64,000 nt of DNA from Deltaproteobacteria bacterium (GTDB taxonomy: Bacteria > Myxococcota_A > UBA796 > SXON01): the NCBI GenBank assembly GCA_947445035.1, contig CANFCK010000003.1, forward strand, positions 62,001 to 126,000, read 5' to 3'. Under the pieces are notes generated by a model, which searched no databases, had not been told where the DNA came from, and worked only from the letters and a program-made list of their open reading frames with translations. Both the position numbers and the translations under genes were made by a program. The number at the start of each line of letters is the position of its first letter. Positions within the stretch are counted from its first letter, which is position 1. Positions 42,119-50,700 of the stretch are shown one piece after another.

Positions 42119-42859
42119 ATGCCCCTCCCCGTCAGCCCCCACGATCCCTACCGCAGCATTGCTGCAGCCTACGACGCTGAGTTCGACGGGGCAAACGCGG
42201 ATACTGCAGGCTACGCCTCACGCGCGGTCGCAGGATCGCTCTTGGTGCTCGGTTGTGGAACGGGCCGGGTGTGTCGCGGCCTCGCCTCTACCCGACAGGT
42301 CACCGGCCTCGATCGCAGCCCGGCGATGATCGAAGGCGCCCGCCGACGCGGGCCGGATGACGTGCGTTGGGTGGTCGCCGCCATGACCGACTTCGACCTC
42401 GGCCCCTTTGGCGAGATCATCATCCCCAACGCCTCGTTCGCGTTCCTTCCCGACCGCCGGGCGCGCGCCGCGTGCCTGGCTCGCTGCCTACAGGCGCTCT
42501 CGGGCGGCGGACCCGTCACCATCGATCTTCCGGCGCCCGACGCCCGGCTTCTCGCCGAGGCACACACGCCGGAGAAAATCGCATGGGAGGGTCAAGTGGA
42601 CGGCGCCACCGTGCGGCGGACCCGGGAAGTCTTTCGCTTTCCCCTGCGCGGCAACCTCCGCCTGGTCGACCGCTACTACATCGATGGCGCCCCGCCGATT
42701 GAGAGCGTGCTCGCGCTGCACCTGTTCGTGCCCGACGAGCTGGAGTGGATGCTCGAGGCCAACGGTTTTTACGTCGAACAGGCGTGGGGCGACCACGTGG
42801 GCGGGCCGGTGCGAGAGGGGTGCGACCGGCTTTTGGTCAGGGCAGTGCCGGTGGGGTGA
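42119..42859 (+). CDS. Class I SAM-dependent methyltransferase
   Basis: A 246-residue methyltransferase. SYAYD-like N-terminus (YRSIAAAYDAEFDG), SAM-binding motif I LLVLGCGTGRVCRGLA (about 41-56), motif II VTGLDRSPAMIEGAR, and a motif-IV-like region (EIIIPNASFAFLPDR). The C-terminal part (EVFRFPLRGNLRLVDRYYIDG, LHLFVPDELEWMLEANGF) matches small-molecule methyltransferases. The substrate is unknown. It is divergent from the AgmX-type gene and converges with the MopE-like gene after 3 bp. Confidence 0.87.
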   Translation: MPLPVSPHDPYRSIAAAYDAEFDGANADTAGYASRAVAGSLLVLGCGTGRVCRGLASTRQVTGLDRSPAMIEGARRRGPDDVRWVVAAMTDFDLGPFGEIIIPNASFAFLPDRRARAACLARCLQALSGGGPVTIDLPAPDARLLAEAHTPEKIAWEGQVDGATVRRTREVFRFPLRGNLRLVDRYYIDGAPPIESVLALHLFVPDELEWMLEANGFYVEQAWGDHVGGPVREGCDRLLVRAVPVG

Positions 42860-42862
42860 GGC

Positions 42863-43891
42863 TTATCGAACCCCGATCACATCCCAGCTTTGGTCGGCAC
42901 AGTCGTAACAACGCCCGGCGTACGAAGCGGTGAATATCGCCTCGAAGCTGTCATGGTCCGGGAAGTTCCCTACGAGGGAGTACGTCTCGGTGCAGGTGCC
43001 CGAAAGCTGGTTGTCAGCGTCGAAATCACCTGTACCCGTAACGCTTCCCACCATCTGGCCGGGCTGAGTGCCGCCGCCGTTGAACTTGATGATGGGGTTC
43101 ATGTCGGTGACCACAACCTGATCGAAATTCAGGCTCACCAAGCCGAACGCGCAGCTGTAGCTGACGACCTGGTCAAGGTCCCAGGTGCCGCCGTAGTCAC
43201 AGTCGTTGTCGACCGTACCGTCGCAGTCCTGGTCGATGCCGTCGTCGCAGGTCTCTTCGTTGCCGGTGAAGCGGAGCGGATCGTTGTCGTCGCAGTCGTC
43301 GCAGAAGTCGTCGCCGTCGCCGTCGCCGTCAGGCCGGTCCAGCGTGACCTCATCACAATCGTCGTCGATGTCGTTGCAAGTGGTCTCGACCGTGCCCGGG
43401 TTGATGCGCGGCGACAGGTCGGCGCAGTCCTCGCACTCGGTGTAGCCGTCGCCGTCCTGGTCGAGCCCGTCGATTGTGCTGTCGTCGCAGTCGTTGTCGA
43501 GCAAATCGCACTCGAGCTCGGGCTCGCCCGGGTTCACCGATGCCTCGTTGTCGTTGCAGTCGTCGTCGCACGCGCTGTAGCCATCCTCGTCAACATCCGC
43601 GTCGTCGATGGTCGCTTCGTCGCAGTCGTCGTCCAGGCCGTTGCAGGTCACCTCCATCCCGTTGGGGTTCACGTCGGCGTCTTTGTCATCGCAATCGAGA
43701 CGGTCGGCGTCGTAAGCGCCGGCACAATGATCGGCCTGGTAGAACCCGTCACCATCTTCGTCGAAGGGGCTGTCGACCACGTCGTTCTCGGCAAGCTCGA
43801 GCTGCCCGTTGCACTTGGCGGTCTGAGTCACGCCAATGTCGCTGGCACAGCTACCGAGTAGCGCAAGAAATCCCACTGTCGTTGCCCACAT
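42863..43891 (-). CDS. MopE-like Asp/Cys-repeat lipoprotein
   Basis: A 342-residue lipoprotein (signal MWATTVGFLALLGSC, Cys at 15). Residues about 40-245 consist of four to five imperfect repeats containing C(D/N)GLDDDCD, DxDGDGYxxCxDC and VNPGxxE elements. This matches the MopE-type putative metal-binding motif and resembles thrombospondin type-3 calcium loops. The region is extremely rich in Asp and Cys, indicating calcium binding and disulfides. A beta-rich C-terminal domain (about 245-342) contains YSCAFGLVSLNFDQ and ends in a CYDCADQSW cysteine pair. It starts at ATG 43891, preceded by a GGAGG ribosome binding site. It is probably surface-exposed, for adhesion or metal capture. Confidence 0.8.
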   Translation of the reverse strand: MWATTVGFLALLGSCASDIGVTQTAKCNGQLELAENDVVDSPFDEDGDGFYQADHCAGAYDADRLDCDDKDADVNPNGMEVTCNGLDDDCDEATIDDADVDEDGYSACDDDCNDNEASVNPGEPELECDLLDNDCDDSTIDGLDQDGDGYTECEDCADLSPRINPGTVETTCNDIDDDCDEVTLDRPDGDGDGDDFCDDCDDNDPLRFTGNEETCDDGIDQDCDGTVDNDCDYGGTWDLDQVVSYSCAFGLVSLNFDQVVVTDMNPIIKFNGGGTQPGQMVGSVTGTGDFDADNQLSGTCTETYSLVGNFPDHDSFEAIFTASYAGRCYDCADQSWDVIGVR

Positions 43892-43938
43892 GCCGCCTCC
43901 GTGAATACTGTAGCGACGTCCCAGCCCCGCGCGCGACC

Positions 43939-44012
43939 GCTCTCGTAGCTCAACTGGACAGAGCACGCGATTTCTAATCGCGTGGTTGCTGGTTCGATCC
44001 CAGCCGAGAGCA
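43939..44012 (+). tRNA. tRNA-Arg (anticodon TCT)
   Basis: A full cloverleaf can be drawn. The acceptor stem GCTCTCG (43939-43945) pairs with CGAGAGC (44005-44011). The D-arm is GCTC/GAGC. The anticodon stem CGCGA/TCGCG encloses loop TTTCTAA with anticodon TCT at 43973-43975. The T-arm GCTGG/CCAGC has loop TTCGATC, and the discriminator is A44012. CCA is not encoded. It reads AGA (and AGG by wobble), rare codons in this GC-rich DNA. Confidence 0.94.
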
Positions 44013-44075
44013 CGCGTTCGCGGCCGTCATCGGCCTACCGGCTTGAGTTGTTCTGACCGACGGTCGGCCCGACTG

Positions 44076-45065
44076 TCAGAGCTTCCCGAGCAGCGCGTCG
44101 ATACGCATGCGTACCGCCGAAGAGCTTTCCTTGGCGCGACGCTCCTTGAGCAAATCGCGGCCCTTCTCACGCCGACCGGTGCGGTCGGCGACCTCATAGA
44201 CGGCCTTGACTGCCGCCAGGCGAATGTCGGGGTCGCCGTCGTCGATCTGTGCGCCCGCACGTTCCACGTTGCGGCTGCGCTCTCCAATCTCGGCGATCGC
44301 TTCGGTGCGCGCATCCTTGCTGCCGTTCCCCGCAAGCCAGACGGCAGCCGATTCGTGATCTGACGCGGTGCCGATGCCCTTGTTCCAGCGCGCCCGGATC
44401 ACACGCCAGGCCTTGAAGCGCACGCCTTCGTTGTCGTCGTTCTTCATCACCCAAACGATGGCCGCCGTCAGCTCCGGGTTGCCCTCGTGGCGCACCAACG
44501 CGTCCTCCCGGCTGTCGGCCGAGCCCGTCTTGAGGTCCGCCGGGATGGTCTGCTCTGCCTCCGGTGCCGAGCCCCCGGACAAGAGCGGACTGGGACCGCC
44601 CGCGGCGAGCGCTCCAGGCCGCCCACCCAGGCGACGACCGGCCTTGACCTCCGAGATCGCGGCCAGCGCTGCCTGATCGTCGACCGCGAGCGCGCGTGCG
44701 GCCATCGTCGGCGGCAGTTCTTCTACCAGGCGGACTGGGATCAGCCGGGCGCCGTCGGCGGTCAAATCGCTGACGCGAGCGCTGCCGACCACCGGCTGGG
44801 GGCCCCCCGCCGCCGGAGCTGGTCCCACCAACGCCACCGTCATGTCCACGATCAGCCCCTGGGTCGAGCCCGCCTTGACGCTGGCAAAGGCGCGCAACGG
44901 CGCCGGAACCGCGTCGGGGTCGGCAACGACCTCCCACAGAATGACGGCGGGAGCCACCACCTCGGCCGGAAGCGGCTCCACGACGGGCACCAAGGGCTCA
45001 TCCCCGCCCATCAATCCGCTACACGCTAGAAGAAAGACGCTCAGAGGAAGGATGGTGTGCCGCAC
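44076..45065 (-). CDS. HEAT-repeat-like lipoprotein
   Basis: A 329-residue lipoprotein (MRHTILPLSVFLLAC, Cys at 15) with a Pro/Val-rich tether and a beta-rich domain (about 40-125). From about residue 180 to the end it has helical HEAT-like repeats (GNPELTAAIVWVMKNDDNEGVRFKAWRVI, SKDARTEAIAEIGERSRNVE, GDPDIRLAAVKAVYEVAD). HEAT repeats mediate protein binding. The function is unknown. It follows the beta-propeller-like lipoprotein gene by 11 bp and is co-transcribed with it. Confidence 0.65.
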   Translation of the reverse strand: MRHTILPLSVFLLACSGLMGGDEPLVPVVEPLPAEVVAPAVILWEVVADPDAVPAPLRAFASVKAGSTQGLIVDMTVALVGPAPAAGGPQPVVGSARVSDLTADGARLIPVRLVEELPPTMAARALAVDDQAALAAISEVKAGRRLGGRPGALAAGGPSPLLSGGSAPEAEQTIPADLKTGSADSREDALVRHEGNPELTAAIVWVMKNDDNEGVRFKAWRVIRARWNKGIGTASDHESAAVWLAGNGSKDARTEAIAEIGERSRNVERAGAQIDDGDPDIRLAAVKAVYEVADRTGRREKGRDLLKERRAKESSSAVRMRIDALLGKL

Positions 45066-45076
45066 GAAGACCTCGA

Positions 45077-46036
45077 TCAGTTCGCCTTGTACTGAAGCGC
45101 GACCCCGCCGTCACCCACGGCCCACACGTTGTTCGAGGAAATCCCGTGGGCGCCGAGGAGATTCTGCTCGGTGTCGGTGCTCATGGGCAGCCAATCGTCA
45201 CCGTTGTACAAGAGCGCGGTCCCGGTGTTGCCGACCGCAACGGCTTCGTCGCCGTCCATGAATACCGCGTTGAGCGTGGCGCTGGTGTCGCTGCCGATGC
45301 TCTCGAACTTGGAGCCGGTGTAGTGGAGGGTCTGACCCTGGTCGCCGACGACCCACGCGTCCTCGGACGAGGCGCACGCGACGCCGCGGAGGTTCGCGGA
45401 ACGGCCGCTGTCGAGCTCAGTGCATCCCGCCGAGTTGCAGGACAGCACCAGCCCCTCCGCGCCGACGACGAAGGCCCCGCTGGCGTAGGCGCACACATCG
45501 AAGAGCGCGACGCCCGGCGTTGCCAGGGTGCTCCAGATGCCGCCGTCGAAGTGGAAGACGCCGTTGTCGCCCACCGCGTAGATGTTGGTGAGCGAGTCCC
45601 CCGCCACCGCCGTGTTGTCGCGAGCGCCGATGTTGTACACCGACCACGCTCCTGACGCGAAGAAGGCGACCATTCCCTGGTCGGCGGCGACGGCCAGGTT
45701 CAGCGTGTCGTCCTTGCCGCCGCCCCAGATGTCGTTGACGTCCATGCCGCTGAGCTCCGGGGGCAGCGAGTACGCCGCGAAGCTCTCGGCGCTGCCGACC
45801 CAGGCGGTCCCGCGCGTGCCGACGATGTAGACGCCCGCGCCGGAGGAGTAGACCGAGCGCAACGACGCGGTGCTGTCGGTCTTGTACTTGTCGAAGGTGC
45901 CGGCGAAGCCGGCTTCACCGGTATGGCCCGTCTCGGAGCCGTCGCCGCTGTCTTCGGCGGAGTCAACCGGATCAGCCGAGTCGGTGGGGGTGGCGGTGGG
46001 GAAGCAGGCGAGGGCGGCAAAAAAGAGGATGTTCAT
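45077..46036 (-). CDS. Beta-propeller-like repeat lipoprotein with acidic tether
   Basis: A 319-residue lipoprotein (MNILFFAALAC, Cys at 11) with a long tether rich in Asp, Ser, Thr and Gly (DSADPVDSAEDSGDGSETGH). The remaining about 270 residues contain six or seven repeats of about 40 residues ending in variants of WAVGDGG (VNDIWGGGKDDT, LTNIYAVGDNG, SEDAWVVGDQGQTLHY, NNVWAVGDGGVALQY), the pattern of bacterial propeller-like repeats. It is probably surface-exposed. It heads a two-gene operon with the HEAT-repeat lipoprotein. Confidence 0.72.
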   Translation of the reverse strand: MNILFFAALACFPTATPTDSADPVDSAEDSGDGSETGHTGEAGFAGTFDKYKTDSTASLRSVYSSGAGVYIVGTRGTAWVGSAESFAAYSLPPELSGMDVNDIWGGGKDDTLNLAVAADQGMVAFFASGAWSVYNIGARDNTAVAGDSLTNIYAVGDNGVFHFDGGIWSTLATPGVALFDVCAYASGAFVVGAEGLVLSCNSAGCTELDSGRSANLRGVACASSEDAWVVGDQGQTLHYTGSKFESIGSDTSATLNAVFMDGDEAVAVGNTGTALLYNGDDWLPMSTDTEQNLLGAHGISSNNVWAVGDGGVALQYKAN

Positions 46037-46093
46037 GGCGCGGGAGTGTGCCGCCGCACGGCCGCGCTGTCAACCCGGTCGTGCCACCGGCGC

Positions 46094-47248
46094 TCACACG
46101 ACGAGCACGGTCGGGCGCGGTCTCAGGCGCAAAAGCTCCACTTCATCGGCGACCGGCCAGTGTAAAAGCTCTGTCACCCCGACGGCCACCCGCGGGGGCC
46201 TTCCCCAAGGCAGATGATTTTCCGAATGCAGGCAGCGGACCACCCGCTTCATCTGCGCTTCACTGGTCAGGTGCCCGACATGCACCAGCATGTACGCCGC
46301 ATCGAGCAGGTTCGCGGTGCCGAGCCGGTACCAGGGGTCCATCACCGAGTCGTGACCCACGCCAACCGTCGCGCCGGCCGCCCATAGTTCGTCCACGCGC
46401 GTCAACCCGCGGCGCTTCGGATACCCGTCGTACCGCCCTTGCAGCACGACGTTGTCGAGAGGATTGCAGATGACTTGCACACCTGACATCGCGACGAGTT
46501 CGCAAATCTTCGCAGCGTAAGGGTCCGGGTAGCTGTGCATGGCCGTGCAATGCCCGGCCACGACGTGCGGCACCCCGCCGGCGCGCGTCTCGGCGCACAC
46601 CACTTCGAGGTTCCGCGAGCCCGGATCGTCCGTTTCGTCGCAGTGCAGATCGACTTGGAGGCCCAGCTCGCGCGCCAGCCGAAACGCCATCCGCACGCTT
46701 TCCCAGCCTTCCTCAGTGGTTCGCTCGAAGTGGGGGATGGCGCCGACCGCGTCGCAGCCGCCCCGCACCGCGCGCTCCCACCCGTCGCGGAGCCCCGGTG
46801 CGCGCAAGATGCCCTCCTGCGGAAAAGCCACGACCTGCAACCCCGGCGCGCTCGCTCGCATCGACAGCAGCGCATCGACAGCGACGTTGGAGCCAGTGTC
46901 CACGTGGGTGCGCCACCGCAGGACGCCCCAACTCCGGTACATCGCGAGCGTCGCCTCCGCGCGGTGCACCACATCCTCCGTCGTCAGTTCCTCGCGTAGC
47001 CTCGACCAGTTGGCGATGCCCTCGCGCAGGGTTCCGCTGACGTTGGGGGCGCGCGCGCCAAGCAGCGCCGCGTCCAGATGCACGTGCGGCTCAGCAAACG
47101 GCGGCGTGAGGAGACCGCCCTCGACGACGGCATCGCCGACCCGCGACGGAAGGGTGCCCGCCGGGGCGAGCGCGACGACGCCGTCGTCCCAGAGCAGGTC
47201 GACCGTTTCGTCCAGGAGCCGGGCTCGTCGGAACAGGGTGCGTGCCAT
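46094..47248 (-). CDS. Cytosine deaminase-like amidohydrolase
   Basis: A 384-residue amidohydrolase-superfamily enzyme related to cytosine/isoguanine deaminase (CodA). Metal and catalytic motifs in order: PHVHLDAA (His55, His57), the substrate-proton shuttle region DLHCDETDD, AGHCTAM (third His) and VGHDSVMDPWY (metal Asp). It would deaminate cytosine or a related ring. The gene is divergent from preA-like and permease genes, which supports pyrimidine or hydantoin metabolism. ATG 47248 has TAGACT 7 nt upstream. Confidence 0.83.
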   Translation of the reverse strand: MARTLFRRARLLDETVDLLWDDGVVALAPAGTLPSRVGDAVVEGGLLTPPFAEPHVHLDAALLGARAPNVSGTLREGIANWSRLREELTTEDVVHRAEATLAMYRSWGVLRWRTHVDTGSNVAVDALLSMRASAPGLQVVAFPQEGILRAPGLRDGWERAVRGGCDAVGAIPHFERTTEEGWESVRMAFRLARELGLQVDLHCDETDDPGSRNLEVVCAETRAGGVPHVVAGHCTAMHSYPDPYAAKICELVAMSGVQVICNPLDNVVLQGRYDGYPKRRGLTRVDELWAAGATVGVGHDSVMDPWYRLGTANLLDAAYMLVHVGHLTSEAQMKRVVRCLHSENHLPWGRPPRVAVGVTELLHWPVADEVELLRLRPRPTVLVV

Positions 47249-47255
47249 CGCTCGC

Positions 47256-47261
47256 AGTCTA
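47256..47261 (-). promoter_or_regulatory. Candidate leaderless -10 for the deaminase gene
   Basis: TAGACT on the minus strand (within GAGTAGACT) ends 7 nt before ATG 47248. No ribosome binding site is present. Confidence 0.4.
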
Positions 47262-47301
47262 CTCCGAGAGGCGTGGTACTCTCGCTCGCCTGGAGCCTAG
47301 A

Positions 47302-48429
47302 ATGTCTTCTGTACTCACCGACGGCACGCTCGCCAGCACCGTGAACGGCCTGCGCCTTTTGAACCCGTTCATCATCGGGAGCGGCCCCCCTTCGACCAAC
47401 GCCACCGTCATCGGCAAGGCCTTTGCCGCAGGTTGGGGCGGCGTCATCGCCAAGACTACCAGCCTCAGCGACACCCACGTCGTCAACGTCCAGCCGCGGT
47501 ACGGCAAGCTGCAGACGCCCAGCGGCGAGACCATCGGGTTTCAGAACATCGAGCTCATCAGCGATCGGCCTTTCGAGGACTGGGAGGTCGATTTTCGCAA
47601 GGTCAAGGACGCCTGGCCCGACCGGATTCTCGTCGGCTCGATCATGGAGCGCTACGATAAAGAACGCTGGCAGGAGCTGGCCTGGCGGTGCATCAAGGCC
47701 GGATGTGACTCGCTGGAGCTGAACTTCTCCTGTCCGCACGGCCACCCCGAGTCGGGCATGGGCGCGGCGATGGGCCAAAATCCGGCGATGGTGAAAGAGG
47801 TGACCAGTTGGGTCGTCGAGGCCGTCGGCGGCCGGCCGGTGTGGGCGAAGATGACACCAAACATCACCGACATCCGCATTCCAGCGCGCGCGGCAAAGGC
47901 CGGCGGCGCCAACGGCGTTGCGGCCATCAACACCATCCTCTCGACGGTGGGCATCAATCTCAAGACGCTCCGGCCAACGCCGACCGTGGAGGGGCACTCC
48001 ACGTACGGCGGCTACAGCTACCGCGCCGTCAAGCCCATCGCGCTGCGCATGGTGGGCGAGCTCGCCACTGACCTTCCGGGCTTCACGATCTCGGGCATCG
48101 GCGGCGTGTGCAGCAGCGTCGACGCCATCGAGTTCATCCTGATGGGCAGCTCCACTGTGCAGAGCTGCACCGGGCCGATGCTCCAGGGTTTTGAGATGGT
48201 CGACGAGCTGGGCCAGGGCCTCGCCGCGTTTCTGCGCCAGCACGAGTTCGCCGGCGTCGAAGCCGCGATCGGCAAGTCCTTGCCGTACTTCTCGACCCAC
48301 CACCACCTCGTCGAGCTCCAGGGCGCGCGCAAGGCGGCGAAGGCGGCCGAGCTGGCCAATCGCGACACCGAGTGGGGAAAGCAGGACTTCGTCGCCGAGG
48401 CCGGGCAGCTGGTCTCGAGCAAGGAGTAG
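47302..48429 (+). CDS. preA: PreA-like dihydropyrimidine dehydrogenase subunit, without ferredoxin domain
   Basis: A 375-residue FMN-binding TIM-barrel protein of the dihydroorotate/dihydropyrimidine dehydrogenase family. The active-site segment LELNFSCPHGHPESGMG keeps the Asn, Ser and catalytic Cys of dihydropyrimidine dehydrogenase. VWAKMTPNITDI, NTI, YGGYSYRAVKPIALR and the phosphate-binding ISGIGGVCSS follow. The two C-terminal [4Fe-4S] motifs of E. coli PreA are absent and no PreT partner is adjacent, so the electron donor differs or is encoded elsewhere. ATG 47302 is preceded by GGAG. It is 3 bp from the permease gene. Confidence 0.85.
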   Translation: MSSVLTDGTLASTVNGLRLLNPFIIGSGPPSTNATVIGKAFAAGWGGVIAKTTSLSDTHVVNVQPRYGKLQTPSGETIGFQNIELISDRPFEDWEVDFRKVKDAWPDRILVGSIMERYDKERWQELAWRCIKAGCDSLELNFSCPHGHPESGMGAAMGQNPAMVKEVTSWVVEAVGGRPVWAKMTPNITDIRIPARAAKAGGANGVAAINTILSTVGINLKTLRPTPTVEGHSTYGGYSYRAVKPIALRMVGELATDLPGFTISGIGGVCSSVDAIEFILMGSSTVQSCTGPMLQGFEMVDELGQGLAAFLRQHEFAGVEAAIGKSLPYFSTHHHLVELQGARKAAKAAELANRDTEWGKQDFVAEAGQLVSSKE

Positions 48430-48432
48430 GGC

Positions 48433-49971
48433 GTGCACGACAATCGGTACGCAGACGAAGCGCTGGAGTTGGTCGGGCGCGATCTGGCAGACAGCCCCCT
48501 CTACAACGCCGATCTCGCGCCGATCCCAGCGCGCCATCGCAACTGGGGCACGTACACGTTCTGCGCGCTGTGGATCTCGATGGCGCATTGCATCCCGACC
48601 TACACGCTAGCGGGCGGCCTGATGTCGAAGGGGATGAACTGGTGGCAGGCGCTCCTGACCATCGGGTTGGGTAACTGCATCGTGCTGGTGCCGATCCTGC
48701 TGAACGCTCATCCAGGAACGAAGTACGGAATCTCGTTTCCGGTGCTCGCGCGCGCCAGCTTCGGCACCGAGGGCGCTAAAATCCCCACAATCCTGCGCGC
48801 TCTCGTCGCGTGCGGCTGGTTCGGCATCAACTGTTTTTTCGGCGGCGAGGCGCTCAAGACCTTCTTCGCCACCCTCTGGCCCGGTTTTGCGGCCCTCGGC
48901 GGTGGCGCCGACATCTTCGGATTGTCAATCCCCTCCGCGATTGGCTTCGGCCTTTTCTGGGCGATGAACATCGTCATCGTCTACCGCGGGATGAACGCGG
49001 TGCGACTATTCGAGAATTGGGCCGCGCCCATCGTCCTGGTCCTTGCGGTCGCGCTCTTGGGCTGGGTCGTCAACCGCGCCGGCGGCTTCGGTCCGCTCTT
49101 GATGCAACCCTCGAAGTACGCGACGATCGGCGCCTTCTGGCCGGTGCTCGTGCCGTCGGTCACCGCGATGGTCAGCTTCTGGAGCACCCTCGCGCTGAAC
49201 ATCCCCGACTTCACCCGCTTCGGCCGCGGCCAGAAAGAGCAGATCCTCGGCCAGAGTCTCGGTCTTCCCACCACGATGATCGCGTTTTCGGCGCTGGCAG
49301 TGATGATCACCAGCGCATCGGCCGCGGTGCTCCCGGGCAGCGAACTGAAGGACCTCTGGAACCCAGAATACCTGCTCGGGGTGATGGCCTCGCCCAACAT
49401 CCCCGCCGGCCTGACCGAACCGCTGATCCCCAGCGGAATCGTGCGGCTGTTCGTTGCGATTGTCGCCGTCTTCGGCATCGTGCTTGCCACGCTTTCGGTG
49501 AACATCGCCGCCAACGTGGTGGGTCCGGCCAACGACTTCGCCAACCTCGCGCCCAAACGCATCAGCTTCCAGACGGGCGGGCTCATCACCGGCGTCCTCG
49601 GCGTGCTGTGCATGCCTTGGAAGCTCCTGGCCGACGCCGGTACCTACCTGGACGGGTGGCTGGGCGGGGTTGGCACACTGCTCGGCCCGGTCGCGGCGAT
49701 CATGATCGCCGACTATTGGGTGGTGCGCCATCGCGAGTTGAATGTGCGAGCGCTCTTCGATCCCAACGGAGGCGAACCGCGCTTCAATCGCGCTGCCATC
49801 GCGGCCTTGGTGATCGGCATCGCCCCGAATCTGCCGGGGTTCATGGTCGCGACGAAGCTGTTGTCGAGCGCCCCGGCCGTCTTCCTTGCGATCTACCCGT
49901 ATGCGTGGTTCACCGGCGTGGGGCTGGCGTTTGGGAGCTATCTGGCGGCCGAGCGGGCGCTTCGCCGGTAG
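48433..49971 (+). CDS. NCS1-family nucleobase/hydantoin permease
   Basis: A 512-residue inner-membrane transporter of the NCS1 (nucleobase:cation symporter-1) family with about 12 TM helices. Typical motifs: a conserved N-terminal NxDLAP-like element (YNADLAPIPARHRNWGTYTF), WISMAHCIPTYTLAGGL, GTKYGISFPVLARASFG, WFGINCFFGGEA and NIPDFTRFGRGQKEQILGQ. It would import uracil, cytosine, allantoin or hydantoin with sodium or protons. GTG 48433 lies 3 bp after the PreA-like stop. Confidence 0.92.
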   Translation: MHDNRYADEALELVGRDLADSPLYNADLAPIPARHRNWGTYTFCALWISMAHCIPTYTLAGGLMSKGMNWWQALLTIGLGNCIVLVPILLNAHPGTKYGISFPVLARASFGTEGAKIPTILRALVACGWFGINCFFGGEALKTFFATLWPGFAALGGGADIFGLSIPSAIGFGLFWAMNIVIVYRGMNAVRLFENWAAPIVLVLAVALLGWVVNRAGGFGPLLMQPSKYATIGAFWPVLVPSVTAMVSFWSTLALNIPDFTRFGRGQKEQILGQSLGLPTTMIAFSALAVMITSASAAVLPGSELKDLWNPEYLLGVMASPNIPAGLTEPLIPSGIVRLFVAIVAVFGIVLATLSVNIAANVVGPANDFANLAPKRISFQTGGLITGVLGVLCMPWKLLADAGTYLDGWLGGVGTLLGPVAAIMIADYWVVRHRELNVRALFDPNGGEPRFNRAAIAALVIGIAPNLPGFMVATKLLSSAPAVFLAIYPYAWFTGVGLAFGSYLAAERALRR

Positions 49972-49974
49972 CCT

Positions 49975-50643
49975 TCACCCCCGTGTCGGCTCCCAACTCA
50001 CCTGCCGCAAGAAGCTGGCGTTCAGATATTCTTTCTCGATAACCGTCGCCATCTCCTCCGCGTCGCGGAACCGATCGTAGTCGACGGTGATAACGGGAAT
50101 CGTTCGCGAAATATCGGCGATAAAGCGCGAGTATTCCTCGTATAGCGCCACCAGGTACTCCATGCTGACGCTGGACTCCACGTCGCGCGATCGCATCTGA
50201 ATCCGCTCGTAGGAACGCTCGGGTTTGACGTCGAGGTAGACGATCACGTGGGGTCGGCACATGAAGTTGCTCATGTGCCGGAACAACGACAGGTACGTGC
50301 GGAAGTCGCGGTCCTCCATCAGCCCGATGTTGACCAGCATTCGCGCGAAAACCGCGTCCTCGTAAATCGTGCGGTCCTGCACGCCACCGCCGCCACGCCA
50401 GATGATCTCCTGATGCTGCTGAAAGCGGCGATTCAGCAGGTAGATCTGGGTTGCAAAACAATATCGCTTAGTGTCGCGGTAGAAATCGGCCAGATACTCG
50501 TTGTCGGCCACCGGCTCGAAATACACCGGCAGATCGAGGTGTTTACCAAGGGCGGTCGCCAGCGTGCTTTTGCCGGCACCAATCATGCCAGCGATGCCGA
50601 TGAATAAATCGTTGAGCGGGGCGACGGACGAGGGCTGACTCAT
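49975..50643 (-). CDS. Deoxynucleoside kinase
   Basis: A 222-residue deoxynucleoside kinase (dGK/dAK-like) that phosphorylates deoxynucleosides for salvage. P-loop FIGIAGMIGAGKSTLA (about 14-29), catalytic Glu in YFEPVADNEYLADFY, the substrate-arginine region QDRTIYEDAVFA and a lid motif with RSRDVES are all present. It converges with the permease gene (3-bp gap). ATG 50643 has TAGCGA 7 nt upstream, so it is probably transcribed on its own rather than from the TPR gene 57 bp upstream. Confidence 0.9.
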   Translation of the reverse strand: MSQPSSVAPLNDLFIGIAGMIGAGKSTLATALGKHLDLPVYFEPVADNEYLADFYRDTKRYCFATQIYLLNRRFQQHQEIIWRGGGGVQDRTIYEDAVFARMLVNIGLMEDRDFRTYLSLFRHMSNFMCRPHVIVYLDVKPERSYERIQMRSRDVESSVSMEYLVALYEEYSRFIADISRTIPVITVDYDRFRDAEEMATVIEKEYLNASFLRQVSWEPTRG

Positions 50644-50650
50644 ACCGGCC

Positions 50651-50656
50651 TCGCTA
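50651..50656 (-). promoter_or_regulatory. Candidate leaderless -10 for the deoxynucleoside kinase gene
   Basis: TAGCGA (within GGGATAGCGA) on the minus strand ends 7 nt before ATG 50643. Confidence 0.33.
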
Positions 50657-50700
50657 TCCCTTGGGCAACGCCCCAGGCCAGGGCGTCTTTGGGCCGACGA

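Noticed and set aside
43150..43700. Dense repeated GTCGTCGCAGTC-like DNA, considered as a CRISPR or other direct-repeat array
   Set aside because: The repetition follows the Asp/Cys protein repeats of the MopE-like lipoprotein codon by codon. There are no unique spacers.
43939..44012. tRNA-Arg as an integration site for a genomic island
   Set aside because: Downstream genes are lipoproteins with the same composition as the rest. No integrase and no repeat of the tRNA 3' end were found.
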